Source: Gemmobacter sp034519525 (lineage in GTDB: Bacteria; Pseudomonadota; Alphaproteobacteria; Rhodobacterales; Rhodobacteraceae). From it: DNA of 64,000 bases. Location: assembly GCA_034519525.1 (NCBI GenBank), contig JAXHOJ010000057.1:127572-191571 (forward strand). Reading direction: 5' to 3'. Every line of letters begins with the position of its first letter. Positions within the stretch are counted from its first letter, which is position 1. Below, in pieces: positions 54,098 through 63,898 of this stretch. Below the pieces are notes generated by a model that worked only from the letters and a program-made list of their open reading frames with translations, was not told the origin of the DNA and did not search any database. A program made the translations under genes and the position numbers.

Positions 54098-56335
54098 ATG
54101 CCAGCCCAACTTCCACTTCCCAAACCTGACGCCTGCTGTGGCCATGACCATGTGTCCAAGCAGGCAAACCCATCGCTTGCACCGGTTGAATCACCCCAGC
54201 CCGCAGCGCGTGACGGCGCCGTGCAAACCCCTATCCGTATCCTGCAAATGGATTGCCCCACCGAAGAGGGTTTGCTGCGCAACAAACTCGGTGGCATGGC
54301 CGGCGTGTCCCGTCTGGAATTCAACCTGATACAGCGCGTGTTAACGGTGACCCACGCGCCCAGTGCGCTAGAGCCGATCTTGGATGCCATCCGCACCCTG
54401 GGCTTCAAGCCAGAGGTCGCCCAAGCGGCTGGGGTTTCCAAAGCGCCGGCCCCTGAAGCCGCCAAACCCTGGTGGCCCTTGGTCTTGGCGGGTGCCGCCG
54501 CCCTGGGGTCAGAAGCCGCCCACTGGCTGGAACTGCCCACAGCAGTTGCCGCTGTGCTGGCATTGGCTGCAGTGTTGACCTGTGGCCTCACCACTTACAA
54601 AAAAGGCTGGATCGCACTGCGCAACGGCAATCTCAACATCAACGCACTGATGAGTATTGCCGTGACCGGCGCGCTGCTGCTGGGCCAATGGCCCGAGGCG
54701 GCGATGGTGATGGTGTTGTTCACGGTTGCCGAACTGATCGAGGCCCAATCGCTAGACCGTGCGCGCAACGCCATCCAAGGGTTGATGCAGCTGACACCGG
54801 AGCGCGCCACGGTGTTGCAAGCGGACGGCAGTTGGCTAGACGCGGCTGTCAAAACGGTGGCGGTGGGTGCTCGTGTGCGTATCAAGCCCGGTGAGCGAAT
54901 TGCATTGGACGGCACCATCACCAGCGGGCGCTCGACCATCAACCAGGCCGCCATCACTGGTGAAAGCCTGCCGGTAGACAAGACTGCGGGCGACCCGGTG
55001 TTTGCCGGAACCGTCAACGAAGCGGGCTCGTTTGAGTACACGGTCACAGCGGCCGCGAATGACAGCACGCTGGCCCGCATCATCCACGCGGTGGAGCAGG
55101 CGCAAGGCGCACGCGCACCCACGCAACGTTTTGTGGACCAGTTTGCAAAGGTCTACACACCGGTGGTGTGTGCCATTGCGCTGGCGGTTGCAATACTGCC
55201 GCCGCTGCTGCTGGGTGGCGCGTGGTTCGACTGGGTCTACAAGGCACTGGTGCTGCTGGTGATTGCTTGCCCTTGTGCGCTGGTGATCTCCACGCCCGTC
55301 ACCATCGTCAGCGGGCTGGCGGCCGCCGCGCGCATGGGCTTGCTGATCAAGGGGGGCGTGTACCTGGAAGAGGGCCGCAAACTCACATGGCTGGCGCTGG
55401 ACAAAACCGGCACCATCACCCACGGCAAACCGGTGCAGACGGACTTTGCGGTGTTGAACGGCAGTGATGCGACTGCTGTGCGCAGCCTGGCCGCCAGCCT
55501 GGCCAGCCGTTCCGATCACCCCGTATCACGCGCCGTGGCGCTGGCCGCACAGACGGATGGTGTTGCGCTGCATGGGGTTAATGACTTTGAAGCCTTGGCC
55601 GGGCGCGGTACCAAGGGTCGCATCAACGGCACCTTGTATTACCTGGGCAATCACCGTCTCATCCACGCGCAGGGCCGCTGTTCTGAAGCGCTGGAGGCGC
55701 AACTCTCAAGCCTGGAAAAACAAGGCAAAACCGTCATCCTGCTGGCCGACGAACAGCAGGTGTTGGGTCTGTTCGCCGTGGCCGACACGGTCAAGGACAG
55801 CAGCCGCCAAGCCATTGCCGAGTTGCACGCACTGGGCATCAAGACCGTCATGCTGACCGGTGACAACGCCCACACCGCAACCGCCATTGCAAAACAGGTG
55901 GGCATCGACGAAGCGCGTGGCGATTTGTTGCCACAGGACAAGCTCAAGGCCATCGAAGCCAAGATGGGTGAGGGCGCTCAAAAGAGCGTTGTAGGCATGG
56001 TCGGTGACGGCATCAACGACGCACCCGCATTGGCACGCAGCGACATCGGTTTTGCCATGGGCGCCGCAGGCACCGGAACGGCCATCGAGACGGCCGACGT
56101 GGCGCTGATGGACGACGACCTGCGCAAGCTGCCGCGTTTTGTGCGCCTGTCCCGCCGCACCCATGCGGTGCTGGTGCAAAACATCGTGCTGGCGTTGGGC
56201 ATCAAGGCCGTGTTTTTGGCACTCACCCTGGCCGGCCTGGGCACGATGTGGATGGCGGTGTTTGCCGATGTGGGCGCCAGCCTGCTGGTGGTGGGCAATG
56301 GGCTGCGCTTGCTGCGCGTACGCGCCGAGGCGTAA
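54098..56335 (+). CDS. cadA: Cd/Zn/Pb-exporting P1B-type ATPase
   Basis: A 745-residue P1B-type ATPase, probably ZntA/CadA/PbrA class. The N-terminus has CCGHDH (13-18) and the metal-binding motif MDCPTEE (51-57), typical of the Zn/Cd/Pb group. The membrane part holds VIACPCALVISTPV, the phosphorylation motif DKTGTITHG, TGESLPVDKT and GDGINDAPAL. It moves divalent heavy metals from cytoplasm to periplasm, handing them to the CzcCBA system downstream. It is divergent from cadR. Confidence 0.95.
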   Translation: MPAQLPLPKPDACCGHDHVSKQANPSLAPVESPQPAARDGAVQTPIRILQMDCPTEEGLLRNKLGGMAGVSRLEFNLIQRVLTVTHAPSALEPILDAIRTLGFKPEVAQAAGVSKAPAPEAAKPWWPLVLAGAAALGSEAAHWLELPTAVAAVLALAAVLTCGLTTYKKGWIALRNGNLNINALMSIAVTGALLLGQWPEAAMVMVLFTVAELIEAQSLDRARNAIQGLMQLTPERATVLQADGSWLDAAVKTVAVGARVRIKPGERIALDGTITSGRSTINQAAITGESLPVDKTAGDPVFAGTVNEAGSFEYTVTAAANDSTLARIIHAVEQAQGARAPTQRFVDQFAKVYTPVVCAIALAVAILPPLLLGGAWFDWVYKALVLLVIACPCALVISTPVTIVSGLAAAARMGLLIKGGVYLEEGRKLTWLALDKTGTITHGKPVQTDFAVLNGSDATAVRSLAASLASRSDHPVSRAVALAAQTDGVALHGVNDFEALAGRGTKGRINGTLYYLGNHRLIHAQGRCSEALEAQLSSLEKQGKTVILLADEQQVLGLFAVADTVKDSSRQAIAELHALGIKTVMLTGDNAHTATAIAKQVGIDEARGDLLPQDKLKAIEAKMGEGAQKSVVGMVGDGINDAPALARSDIGFAMGAAGTGTAIETADVALMDDDLRKLPRFVRLSRRTHAVLVQNIVLALGIKAVFLALTLAGLGTMWMAVFADVGASLLVVGNGLRLLRVRAEA

Positions 56336-56339
56336 CACC

Positions 56340-57086
56340 ATGGACATTCTTCAACCCTCCGCCGTGCCACCGACCGAAGACCAATTGGCGGGCTGGCGCA
56401 AACCCAGCCCCTTGCTGGACTTCCAACATCCGGCGATACAGCGCCTGATCGCGCAGCGCGGGTGGATGCAGCTCGCCGAACACGAACGCATAGGCGCGGT
56501 CTACCACTTTGTGCGTGACGAGATCGCCTTTGGCTACAACGCCTCCGACGACCTGCCAGCCTCTACGGTGCTGGCCGACGGCATGGGCCAGTGCAACACC
56601 AAGGGCACGTTGTTGATGGCGCTGCTGCGTGCAGTAGGGGTGGCCTGCCGTTTCCACGGGTTCACCATAGACAAAGCGCTGCAGAAGGGCGCGATCACCG
56701 GCATTGCCTACCAGCTCGCGCCACGCAGCATCATCCACAGTTGGGCCGAAATATGGAGTGCGGGTCAGTGGATTCGGCTGGAGGGTTTCATACTGGACCG
56801 GCCTTACCTACAGGCGCTGCAACGAAAATTTGTGGGCCATCCGGGGCCGTTTTGTGGCTACGGTGCGGCCACGCCCAATCTGCAATGCCCGCCGGTGGAC
56901 TGGGTGGGCCAAGACACCTTTATCCAGAAGGACGGCATCAACCACGACTTTGGCTTGTACGACACGCCGGATGATTTTTATGCAGAGCAGGGTGTCAACC
57001 TGAGCGGGTTCAAGCGCTGGTTGTATGTGCACATCATCCGCCACGGCATGAACCGCAATGTTGCGCGTATTCGCACCGCACAATGA
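56340..57086 (+). CDS. Transglutaminase-like cysteine peptidase family protein
   Basis: A 248-residue protein with a transglutaminase-like core: the nucleophile in GMGQCNTKGTLLMALL (C85), His in IIHSWAEIW (H133) and Asp in FILDRPYL (D153). That gives a complete Cys-His-Asp triad. No signal peptide is seen. The start is four bases after cadA, on the same strand, so it is cotranscribed with a metal pump. Its role in metal resistance is unknown; peptidase or transferase activity is possible. Confidence 0.8.
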   Translation: MDILQPSAVPPTEDQLAGWRKPSPLLDFQHPAIQRLIAQRGWMQLAEHERIGAVYHFVRDEIAFGYNASDDLPASTVLADGMGQCNTKGTLLMALLRAVGVACRFHGFTIDKALQKGAITGIAYQLAPRSIIHSWAEIWSAGQWIRLEGFILDRPYLQALQRKFVGHPGPFCGYGAATPNLQCPPVDWVGQDTFIQKDGINHDFGLYDTPDDFYAEQGVNLSGFKRWLYVHIIRHGMNRNVARIRTAQ

Positions 57087-57139
57087 AACACACAGGCCGA
57101 TCAGGGTTACTAAAACGCGGCTGCTACACTCGGCCCGCT

Positions 57140-57517
57140 ATGCGTCGTTGGTTACTCATCTTTCTTGTGGTTCTCTTGCCGATGCAGCTCAGTTGGGCTG
57201 CAGTGGCCAGTTATTGCCAGCATGAAAGTGACACAGCCACCACGGCCCAACACGTGGGCCATCACGAGCACCATCACGAAGCCGATGCCGCTTCGGTTTC
57301 AACAGACCACGGCGAACCCAACACGAACCCCTCCGCAACGGGTGCGGTCGATGTGGATTGCGGCACCTGCCATGCGGGCTGCAGCACACCCATCTTGCAG
57401 TCGCTGACCCTGGTAATGGCCAAGCTGCCGTCCGCGCTGCACAGTACAGCTGCATTGCGCTTAGCTTCCCAACCTGCTTCCCTGCCAGAACGCCCTAACT
57501 GGGCCCACCTCGCCTGA
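57140..57517 (+). CDS. czcI: CzcI-like periplasmic protein
   Basis: A 125-residue CzcI-like protein. Signal peptide MRRWLLIFLVVLLPMQLSWA, then SYCQHESD and a His-rich block (HVGHHEHHHEA near residue 52) and CGTCHAGC. It is probably a periplasmic metal-binding regulator of the czc operon. It lies directly upstream of czcC. The start at 57,140 gives the signal peptide; the frame from 57,083 overlaps the previous gene's stop. Confidence 0.75.
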   Translation: MRRWLLIFLVVLLPMQLSWAAVASYCQHESDTATTAQHVGHHEHHHEADAASVSTDHGEPNTNPSATGAVDVDCGTCHAGCSTPILQSLTLVMAKLPSALHSTAALRLASQPASLPERPNWAHLA

Positions 57518-57526
57518 TCGGCGAGG
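57508..57526 (+). other. Short hairpin at the czcI stop
   Basis: CCTCGCC and its complement around TGATC cover the czcI stop codon. No T run follows. It may influence readthrough into czcC or the mRNA stability between them. Confidence 0.3.
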
Positions 57527-57654
57527 CTGGCTTCTCACTCCCGACCGCTGACCGCGTGTACGTACTGCTTGGTGCAGTGCGCGACAGTGGTGCAGGGTCC
57601 TGTTGATCACCCCTCGCCGATTCCCCCAGATGTTTTTCATTTTTGGAGAATCGG

Positions 57655-58980
57655 ATGTTCCGAAGAAATCACTTTATTTGGTGGCCGTGCGCCGTGCTGG
57701 CCCTGGCCGCCGGCAGTGCCACCGCCGACACCATAACGGGTACCAGCGTCCCCCGCAGTGCTGCTGACAGCACAGCTCCTGCCACCGCGCTCACTACGCT
57801 GAAGCAGGCATTTGATGCCGCATGGCTGCGCCAACCTGAAGCCCAGTCCCAACAGCTGCGGCTAGATGCCGCCGCAGCCCAGCAACAGGCAGCCACACGC
57901 TGGACGGCAGAGCCGCTGGCGCTGGAGCTGTCTAGCAAGAGTGACCGCCTGAACCAGAACCTGGGGCGTGATGAAACCGTGGCCGGTATCAGCATCCCGT
58001 TGTGGCTGCCGGGCGAACGCTCGCGCACGATCGCGGTGGCCGATGCGCAGGCGCGCGCCGCCGCCGGCCGCGTGCGGGCGGCCCAGTTGCGCACGGCGGC
58101 CAGTGTGCGCGAGGCCTACTGGGCCTGGGAGCGCGCCCGCGTGGACCATGCCCTAGCGGGGGAACTGCTGGCGTATGCGCAGCAGTTGGCGCAGGATGTT
58201 GGCAAGCGTGTGCGTGCAGGTGACCTGGCGCGTGCCGACCAGCACCAGGCCGACGGCGCCCAGGCCCAGGCCGAGGCGACGCTGGCCGAGTCCGCAGGAG
58301 TGCTGGCCAGTGCCAGTCAACGCCTGCAGACGCTGACCGGTCTGGTGCCGCCCAACGCGGCTAACGCGGCCAACGCCGCCGGTGGAGCCGCACCAGCTGT
58401 GGCAGAGCCCGTGCCCGCCGCACTGGCAGAGCCCACCGGGCCAGACGCTAGCCACCCCGTGCTGGCTGAACTGCAAGACAGTGCGGCATTGGCGCAACAC
58501 ACGGCCGCGTTGACCGCAGTGCAAACCCGTGCCAACCCAGAGCTGACGTTGGCCACCAGCCGTGACCGGGGCGCGCTGGATGAAGCCTACCAACACAGCA
58601 TCACTCTGGGTATTCGCATCCCGCTGGGCGCAGACAGCCGCAACCAGGCCAAACGCGCCAGCGCCCAGGCCGACGCGTTGGAGGCCGAGGTGCAAGCGCG
58701 CTTGGTGCAAGACCGGCTGCAGGGCGAAGTACAAGCGGCACGCGTGGGCCTGGCTTCCGCCCAGACCCGCGTGGACGCTGCCCGCTTACGCGCGCGCCTG
58801 GCCCGCGAGTCTCGCGCCTTCTTCCAAAAGTCTTTCCAGGCAGGCGAGACCGATGTGCCCACCCGTCTGCGCATGGAGCGCGAGGCAATGGATGCTGAAC
58901 GCCAAGCCGCACGTGCCGGCATAGACCTGGCGGCGGCGCAATCCGATCTGCGCCAAGCCCTGGGCCTGTTGCCGCAATAG
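57655..58980 (+). CDS. czcC: Outer-membrane efflux protein CzcC (TolC family)
   Basis: A 441-residue TolC-family protein, the outer-membrane channel of the CzcCBA complex. It has a signal peptide (1-25) and two repeats of long helices, with ALTTLKQAFDAAWLRQPEAQ near the start and RLRMEREAMDAERQA near the end. GGAG lies six bases before the start. It is the first structural gene after czcI, in the order C-unknown-B-A. Confidence 0.88.
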   Translation: MFRRNHFIWWPCAVLALAAGSATADTITGTSVPRSAADSTAPATALTTLKQAFDAAWLRQPEAQSQQLRLDAAAAQQQAATRWTAEPLALELSSKSDRLNQNLGRDETVAGISIPLWLPGERSRTIAVADAQARAAAGRVRAAQLRTAASVREAYWAWERARVDHALAGELLAYAQQLAQDVGKRVRAGDLARADQHQADGAQAQAEATLAESAGVLASASQRLQTLTGLVPPNAANAANAAGGAAPAVAEPVPAALAEPTGPDASHPVLAELQDSAALAQHTAALTAVQTRANPELTLATSRDRGALDEAYQHSITLGIRIPLGADSRNQAKRASAQADALEAEVQARLVQDRLQGEVQAARVGLASAQTRVDAARLRARLARESRAFFQKSFQAGETDVPTRLRMEREAMDAERQAARAGIDLAAAQSDLRQALGLLPQ

Positions 58981-59029
58981 CCCCGGCCACCGCCCTGCAT
59001 AACAAACCCTTACGAAACAACCACACACC

Positions 59030-59590
59030 ATGATGAATCTTTTGACACGGCGCAAGCCCCTTTTACTGGCGGTGCTGTTAGCCACCGCATCCCTTTTCAG
59101 CTGGGCCGGTGAAGGCCACGACCATGGCGATGCACCCGCCGCTGCAGGTGGCCCTGCCAAGCCCCGGTTTACCGCCACTTCAGAAGCCTTTGAGCTGGTC
59201 GGCGTGGTGAATGGCAAAAGTATCACGCTGTACCTGGACCACGCGGCGGACAACAGCCCGGTCAAAGACGCCAAGCTGGAACTCGAACTGGGCGGCACCA
59301 AGGTGCCCGTACAGCCCCACGGCGAAGGCGAGTTTGAAGCCACGTTGGCTGCAGAGCTGCAACCCGGTGAAATCAGTGTGACCGCAACGGTGGTGGCAGG
59401 CGCTGTGACCGATCTGCTGGCCGGTGATCTGGACATCCATGCCGATACCCACGCCGACGCAGCACAGGGCACATCCTGGAAAACCTATGGCCTGTGGGCT
59501 GCCGGAGGGTTGTTCGTGCTCGCAGTGATCGCATTCACCGTGAGCCGTCTGGGCGCACAGCGCAACAAGTCTTTGGGAGGTGCAGCATGA
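59030..59590 (+). CDS. Unknown czc-associated protein with signal peptide and C-terminal membrane segment
   Basis: A 186-residue protein. A signal peptide ends in SWAGEGHDHGDAPA, giving an exposed His/Asp-rich motif. The middle (about 45-145) looks like a small beta-sandwich (VVNGKSITLYLDHAADNSPV, FEATLAAELQPGEISVTATV), and a C-terminal membrane helix (GLWAAGGLFVLAVIAFTVSR) follows. It lies between czcC and czcB, and its stop overlaps the czcB start (ATGA), so it is translationally coupled with the efflux system. I know no name for it; it may be a periplasmic metal-handling partner. Confidence 0.75.
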   Translation: MMNLLTRRKPLLLAVLLATASLFSWAGEGHDHGDAPAAAGGPAKPRFTATSEAFELVGVVNGKSITLYLDHAADNSPVKDAKLELELGGTKVPVQPHGEGEFEATLAAELQPGEISVTATVVAGAVTDLLAGDLDIHADTHADAAQGTSWKTYGLWAAGGLFVLAVIAFTVSRLGAQRNKSLGGAA

Positions 59591-60726
59591 GCAAGCTCCG
59601 TTTGAACAAGCGCCGTTCTATGGCGCTGGCCGCATGCCAGATTCTGGGTGCCCTGTTACTGGTAACTGCCACCCCCACATGGGCGGGCGAGGGCCATGAC
59701 CATGGCGATGCCGCCCCCGCAGCCAGCGGCGACGGCCCCAAACGCCAGCCCGATGGCAGTGTGTTCCTGCCCAAACCTGCACAACGCCAGATCGCCGTGC
59801 GCACAATGGTGGTGGTAGACGCCGAACTGCCCCGTTCCATTGAACTGCAAGGCAAAGTGGTCATGGACCCCAATGCCGGTGGCAAGGTGCAGGCGCTGGT
59901 AGCAGGGCGACTGGAGGCAGGCCCCCGTGGGCTACCCAGCATGGGCCAGGCCGTGAAAAATGGCGATGTGTTGGCCTATGTGGTGCCGTCCACGGGTGCC
60001 ATTGAGCGGTCCAACCAGGCTAGCGCATTGGCCGAATTACGTGCTGCCCGTGGGCTTGCCGAGAAGAAGGTGGCTCGCCTGCAAGCGCTGGCTGATACCG
60101 TGCCGCGCAAAGACATTGAGGCCGCACAAAGCGAGCTGACCAGCCTGACGGAACGTGTTGCCGCTTTGGGCGGCGGCCTGAACAACCGCGATGCTTTGGT
60201 GGCACCGGTATCCGGTGTCATCGCTTCCAGCAACGCCGTCGCCGGCCAGGTGGTTGATGCCCGTGAACTGGTGTTTGAGGTGGTAGACCCCACACGCCTG
60301 CGCATCGAGGCGCTGGCCTATGACGCGGCAGTAGCTAGCGATGTGGCGGGCGCCACCGTAGCGGTTGGCACTGACAGCGTAGCGCTGACCTTCATCGGTG
60401 CGGCGCGCACGCTGCGCGAGCAGGCCCTGCCCATGCTGTTCCGTGCAGAAGGCGCTCTGTTGTCCAAACTTGCTGTGGGCCAGCCCATCAAGGTGTTTGT
60501 GCAGACGGCCACCCGTGTCAAAGGCATACGGGTGCCTGCCCAGGCACTGCTGAAGAACCCGGCCAACCAGACCGTGGTGTGGGTCAAGACTGCGCCCGAG
60601 CAATTTGCGCCGCGCACGGTCACCGTGGAGGTGCTGGACGGTGCCTCGTTTGCCGTCACGTCGGGCCTGCAGGCCGGTGACCGCATCGCCACGCAAGGGG
60701 CTACCTTGATCAACCAGATCCGTTAA
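59587..60726 (+). CDS. czcB: Membrane-fusion protein CzcB
   Basis: A 379-residue HlyD-type adaptor of the CzcCBA efflux complex. Signal peptide (about 1-33) followed by WAGEGHDHGDAAPAASG. Lipoyl/beta-barrel blocks are SIELQGKVVMDPNAGGKVQA and VAPVSGVIASSNAVAGQVVD; the coiled-coil hairpin lies between. It bridges CzcA in the inner and CzcC in the outer membrane. The start overlaps the upstream gene's stop by ATGA. Confidence 0.92.
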   Translation: MSKLRLNKRRSMALAACQILGALLLVTATPTWAGEGHDHGDAAPAASGDGPKRQPDGSVFLPKPAQRQIAVRTMVVVDAELPRSIELQGKVVMDPNAGGKVQALVAGRLEAGPRGLPSMGQAVKNGDVLAYVVPSTGAIERSNQASALAELRAARGLAEKKVARLQALADTVPRKDIEAAQSELTSLTERVAALGGGLNNRDALVAPVSGVIASSNAVAGQVVDARELVFEVVDPTRLRIEALAYDAAVASDVAGATVAVGTDSVALTFIGAARTLREQALPMLFRAEGALLSKLAVGQPIKVFVQTATRVKGIRVPAQALLKNPANQTVVWVKTAPEQFAPRTVTVEVLDGASFAVTSGLQAGDRIATQGATLINQIR

Positions 60727-60744
60727 TCGGGGAGGCGCACCTAT

Positions 60745-63700
60745 ATGTTCAAGTGGCTTCTTCAAAACAGCCTGTCCAACCGGTTGCTGGTCATCATCGC
60801 CAGCCTGGTGCTGATGGCCTACGGCGCGTTCACGCTGTCGCGCACACCGGTGGACGTGTTCCCCGATCTCAACAAACCCACCGTCACCATCATGACCGAG
60901 GCCGGTGGCATGGCCGCCGAAGAGGTGGAGCAATTGCTCACCTTCCCGCTGGAAACGACGATGAACGGCCTGCCCGGCGTGGAGAGCGTGCGCTCGGTCT
61001 CCAGTGCCGGTCTGTCCTTCATCTACGTCACCTTTGACTGGAGCACGGAGATCTTCCGCGCGCGGCAAATGGTGTCCGAGCGGCTGTCTGCGATGGAAGA
61101 GGGGCTGCCCACCGGCGTGGTGCCGCGCATGGGGCCCATCAGCTCGATCATGGGCGAGATCATGCAGATTGCGATACCTATCGACACGGCCAAGATATCA
61201 CCGATGCAGGTGCGCGAATACGCCGACTGGGTGTTACGCCCCCGGCTGATGGCCGTGCCCGGCGTGGCGCAGGTAATTCCGATTGGTGGCGAGGTGCGCC
61301 AGTTCCAGGTGCAGCCCAACACCGCGCGCATGGCCGAGCTGGGCATCACGCATGAGCAGCTGGAGGGTGCGCTCAAGGGCTTTTCATCCAACACGTCGGG
61401 CGGCTTTCTGGAACTCAACGGCCGTGAATACCTGATCCGCAACCTGGGCCGCACCTCGCGCCTGGACGACCTGAAAAGTCTGGCTCTGACCACCAAAAAC
61501 GGCCAACCCATCCTGCTGCGCCAGATTGGCGAGGTAACGTTTGCCCCGGCTATCAAACGGGGTGATGCGGGGTTTGAGGGCAAGCCTGCGGTCATCCTCG
61601 GCATTCAAAAGCAACCCACGGCCGACACGATTGCACTGACCCGCGCCATCGAATCCGCGTTGGGCGGCATGAAGGGCTCTTTGCCTGCGGGCATGGACGC
61701 ACCCCAGGTGACCTTCCGCCAGGCCAGCTTTATCGAATCGTCCATCACCACGCTGCAGGGCAAACTGATTGGCGCTTCGATTTTCGTGGCGGTGATCTTG
61801 TTCTTCTTTTTGGGTACGCTGCGTCCCACCATCATTGCATTGACGGCCATCCCGGTGTCCATCTTCATGACGGCCTTGGTCTTCAAATACTTTGGGCTGT
61901 CCATCAACACCATGACGCTGGGTGGCCTGGCCATCGCGATTGGCGGTCTGGTGGACGATGCGGTGGTAGGGGTGGAAAACGTGATGCGCCGCCTGAAGAT
62001 GGACCGTGAAAAGCACCGGGACCACCGTATGAACCCCCACGAGCTGGTGGCCAGTGCGACGATGGAGGTGCGCTCGGCCATCCTCTACGCCACCATCATC
62101 ATCGTGCTGGTATTCCTGCCGCTGTTTGCGCTGCCGGGAATGGAAGGGCGGCTGTTTGTTCCGCTGGGTATTGCCTTCATCGTGTCCACACTGGCATCGC
62201 TGGTGGTGTCGGTCACGGTCACGCCGGTGCTGTCGTACTACCTGCTGCCACGCATGCGGTCGCTGGACCATGGCGACACCAAACTGTTGGCTTGGCTCAA
62301 GCGTGGTTACCAAAACATCCTGCAGCGGGTACTGAATGCGCCGAAGGCAGCGCTGGTGGCTGGCGCTGTGGCCGTGCTGCTGGCGGGTGTAGCCGTGCCG
62401 TTTTTTGCCAAGACCTTTTTGCCACCGTTCAACGAAGGCACGCTGCTGGTTGGCCTGCGGCTGAACCCCGGTGTTACGCTGGCCGAGACATCGGCCCTGG
62501 CGCAGCAGGCGGAAAAGCTGATCAAACAAGTGCCCGAGGTCACCCACGTCGGGCGGCGCAGCGGGCGGGCCGAGCTGGACGAACATGCCGAAGGCGTGCA
62601 CGTCAGTGAGCTGGATGTGGGGCTCAAACCCGCTGCCGAGTTGACGCGGTCCATGGACGCCATTTCGGGCGACATCCGCGCCCGCCTGGTCAACCTGCCA
62701 GCCTCCATCGGCATTGGCCAACCCATCTCGCACCGCATTGACCACATGCTGTCGGGTGTGCGTTCACAGATCGCCATCAAGATTTTTGGTGACGACCTGG
62801 ACACGCTGCGCGGTCAGGCCGACTTGCTGCGCGGCAAGCTGGCCGCCATACCCGGCATCGCCGACCTGGAGACTGAAAAACAGGTGTTGGCACCGCAGAT
62901 CACGGTGCGGGTGGACTACGCCGCCGCTGCGCAATATGGTGTGCCCACGCCGCAGATTCTGGCCACGCTGCAAAGTCTGGTGGAGGGCGAAAAGGTGACC
63001 CAGATTGTGGAGGGCTCGCGCCGCTTTGCACTGGTGGTGCGCCTGCCCGAATCCGCACGCTCGGTGGAAGGCCTGGGCAACATCCTGATGCAAACGCCGT
63101 CGGGCGCGGTGCCGCTGTCCAAGCTGGCGACGATCGAAGACGGCGATGGCCCCAACCAGATCAGCCGGGATGATGGCAAACGCCGCATCGTGCTGTCGGC
63201 CAATGCGCAGGGGCGGGCGCTGTCCGACATTGTGGAAGACATCCGCAAGGTCGTGGCCGACTCCAAGCTGCCCGAGGGCTACTTCATCACGCTGGGCGGT
63301 CAGTTCCAGGCGCAGGAAGAGGCCTCAAGGCTTGTGGGGCTGCTGTCCATCGTGTCGCTGGTGCTGATGTTTGTGGTGCTGTACAGCCGTTACCAGTCGG
63401 TCACCTTGTCGGCGCTGATCATGGTCAACATCCCGCTGGCGCTGGTGGGTGCGGTGCTGGGCCTGTGGATATCGGGCCAGCCGCTGTCGGTGGCGGCGCT
63501 GGTGGGCTTTATCACACTGGCCGGCATCTCGGTGCGCAACGGCATCCTCAAAGTCAGTCACTACATCAACCTGATGCGGTTTGAAGGCGAAGCCTTTGAC
63601 CACAAGATGATCGTGCGCGGCTCACTGGAGCGGCTGAGCCCGGTGCTGATGACGGCGCTGGTGACGGCCTTTGCGCTGGCGCCGTTGCTGTTTGAGGCCG

Positions 63701-63864
63701 AGCGCCCGGGTACCGAGATCTTGCACCCGGTGGCCGTCGTCATTTTCTCCGGCCTGATCAGCTCCACCCTGCTCGACACCTTTTTGACGCCCGTGATGTT
63801 CTGGCTGTTTGGTCGCAAAGACGCCGAGCGTTTGATGGATGACCGCAATGCGGATGCTTTCTGA
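60745..63864 (+). CDS. czcA: Heavy-metal efflux RND transporter CzcA
   Basis: A 1039-residue RND pump with two-fold repeated six-helix blocks. The first is FKWLLQNSLSNRLLVIIASL; helix 4 carries GGLVDDAVVGVEN near residue 410, the heavy-metal (HME) group signature. The periplasmic domains bind metal and CzcB. It exports Zn/Cd/Co-type divalent cations with proton antiport. It lies 18 bases downstream of czcB, the last complete gene of the operon in the window. Confidence 0.95.
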   Translation: MFKWLLQNSLSNRLLVIIASLVLMAYGAFTLSRTPVDVFPDLNKPTVTIMTEAGGMAAEEVEQLLTFPLETTMNGLPGVESVRSVSSAGLSFIYVTFDWSTEIFRARQMVSERLSAMEEGLPTGVVPRMGPISSIMGEIMQIAIPIDTAKISPMQVREYADWVLRPRLMAVPGVAQVIPIGGEVRQFQVQPNTARMAELGITHEQLEGALKGFSSNTSGGFLELNGREYLIRNLGRTSRLDDLKSLALTTKNGQPILLRQIGEVTFAPAIKRGDAGFEGKPAVILGIQKQPTADTIALTRAIESALGGMKGSLPAGMDAPQVTFRQASFIESSITTLQGKLIGASIFVAVILFFFLGTLRPTIIALTAIPVSIFMTALVFKYFGLSINTMTLGGLAIAIGGLVDDAVVGVENVMRRLKMDREKHRDHRMNPHELVASATMEVRSAILYATIIIVLVFLPLFALPGMEGRLFVPLGIAFIVSTLASLVVSVTVTPVLSYYLLPRMRSLDHGDTKLLAWLKRGYQNILQRVLNAPKAALVAGAVAVLLAGVAVPFFAKTFLPPFNEGTLLVGLRLNPGVTLAETSALAQQAEKLIKQVPEVTHVGRRSGRAELDEHAEGVHVSELDVGLKPAAELTRSMDAISGDIRARLVNLPASIGIGQPISHRIDHMLSGVRSQIAIKIFGDDLDTLRGQADLLRGKLAAIPGIADLETEKQVLAPQITVRVDYAAAAQYGVPTPQILATLQSLVEGEKVTQIVEGSRRFALVVRLPESARSVEGLGNILMQTPSGAVPLSKLATIEDGDGPNQISRDDGKRRIVLSANAQGRALSDIVEDIRKVVADSKLPEGYFITLGGQFQAQEEASRLVGLLSIVSLVLMFVVLYSRYQSVTLSALIMVNIPLALVGAVLGLWISGQPLSVAALVGFITLAGISVRNGILKVSHYINLMRFEGEAFDHKMIVRGSLERLSPVLMTALVTAFALAPLLFEAERPGTEILHPVAVVIFSGLISSTLLDTFLTPVMFWLFGRKDAERLMDDRNADAF

Positions 63865-63898
63865 TTTTTCTAACCACGTCCCCCTGAAAGGAAACTCT

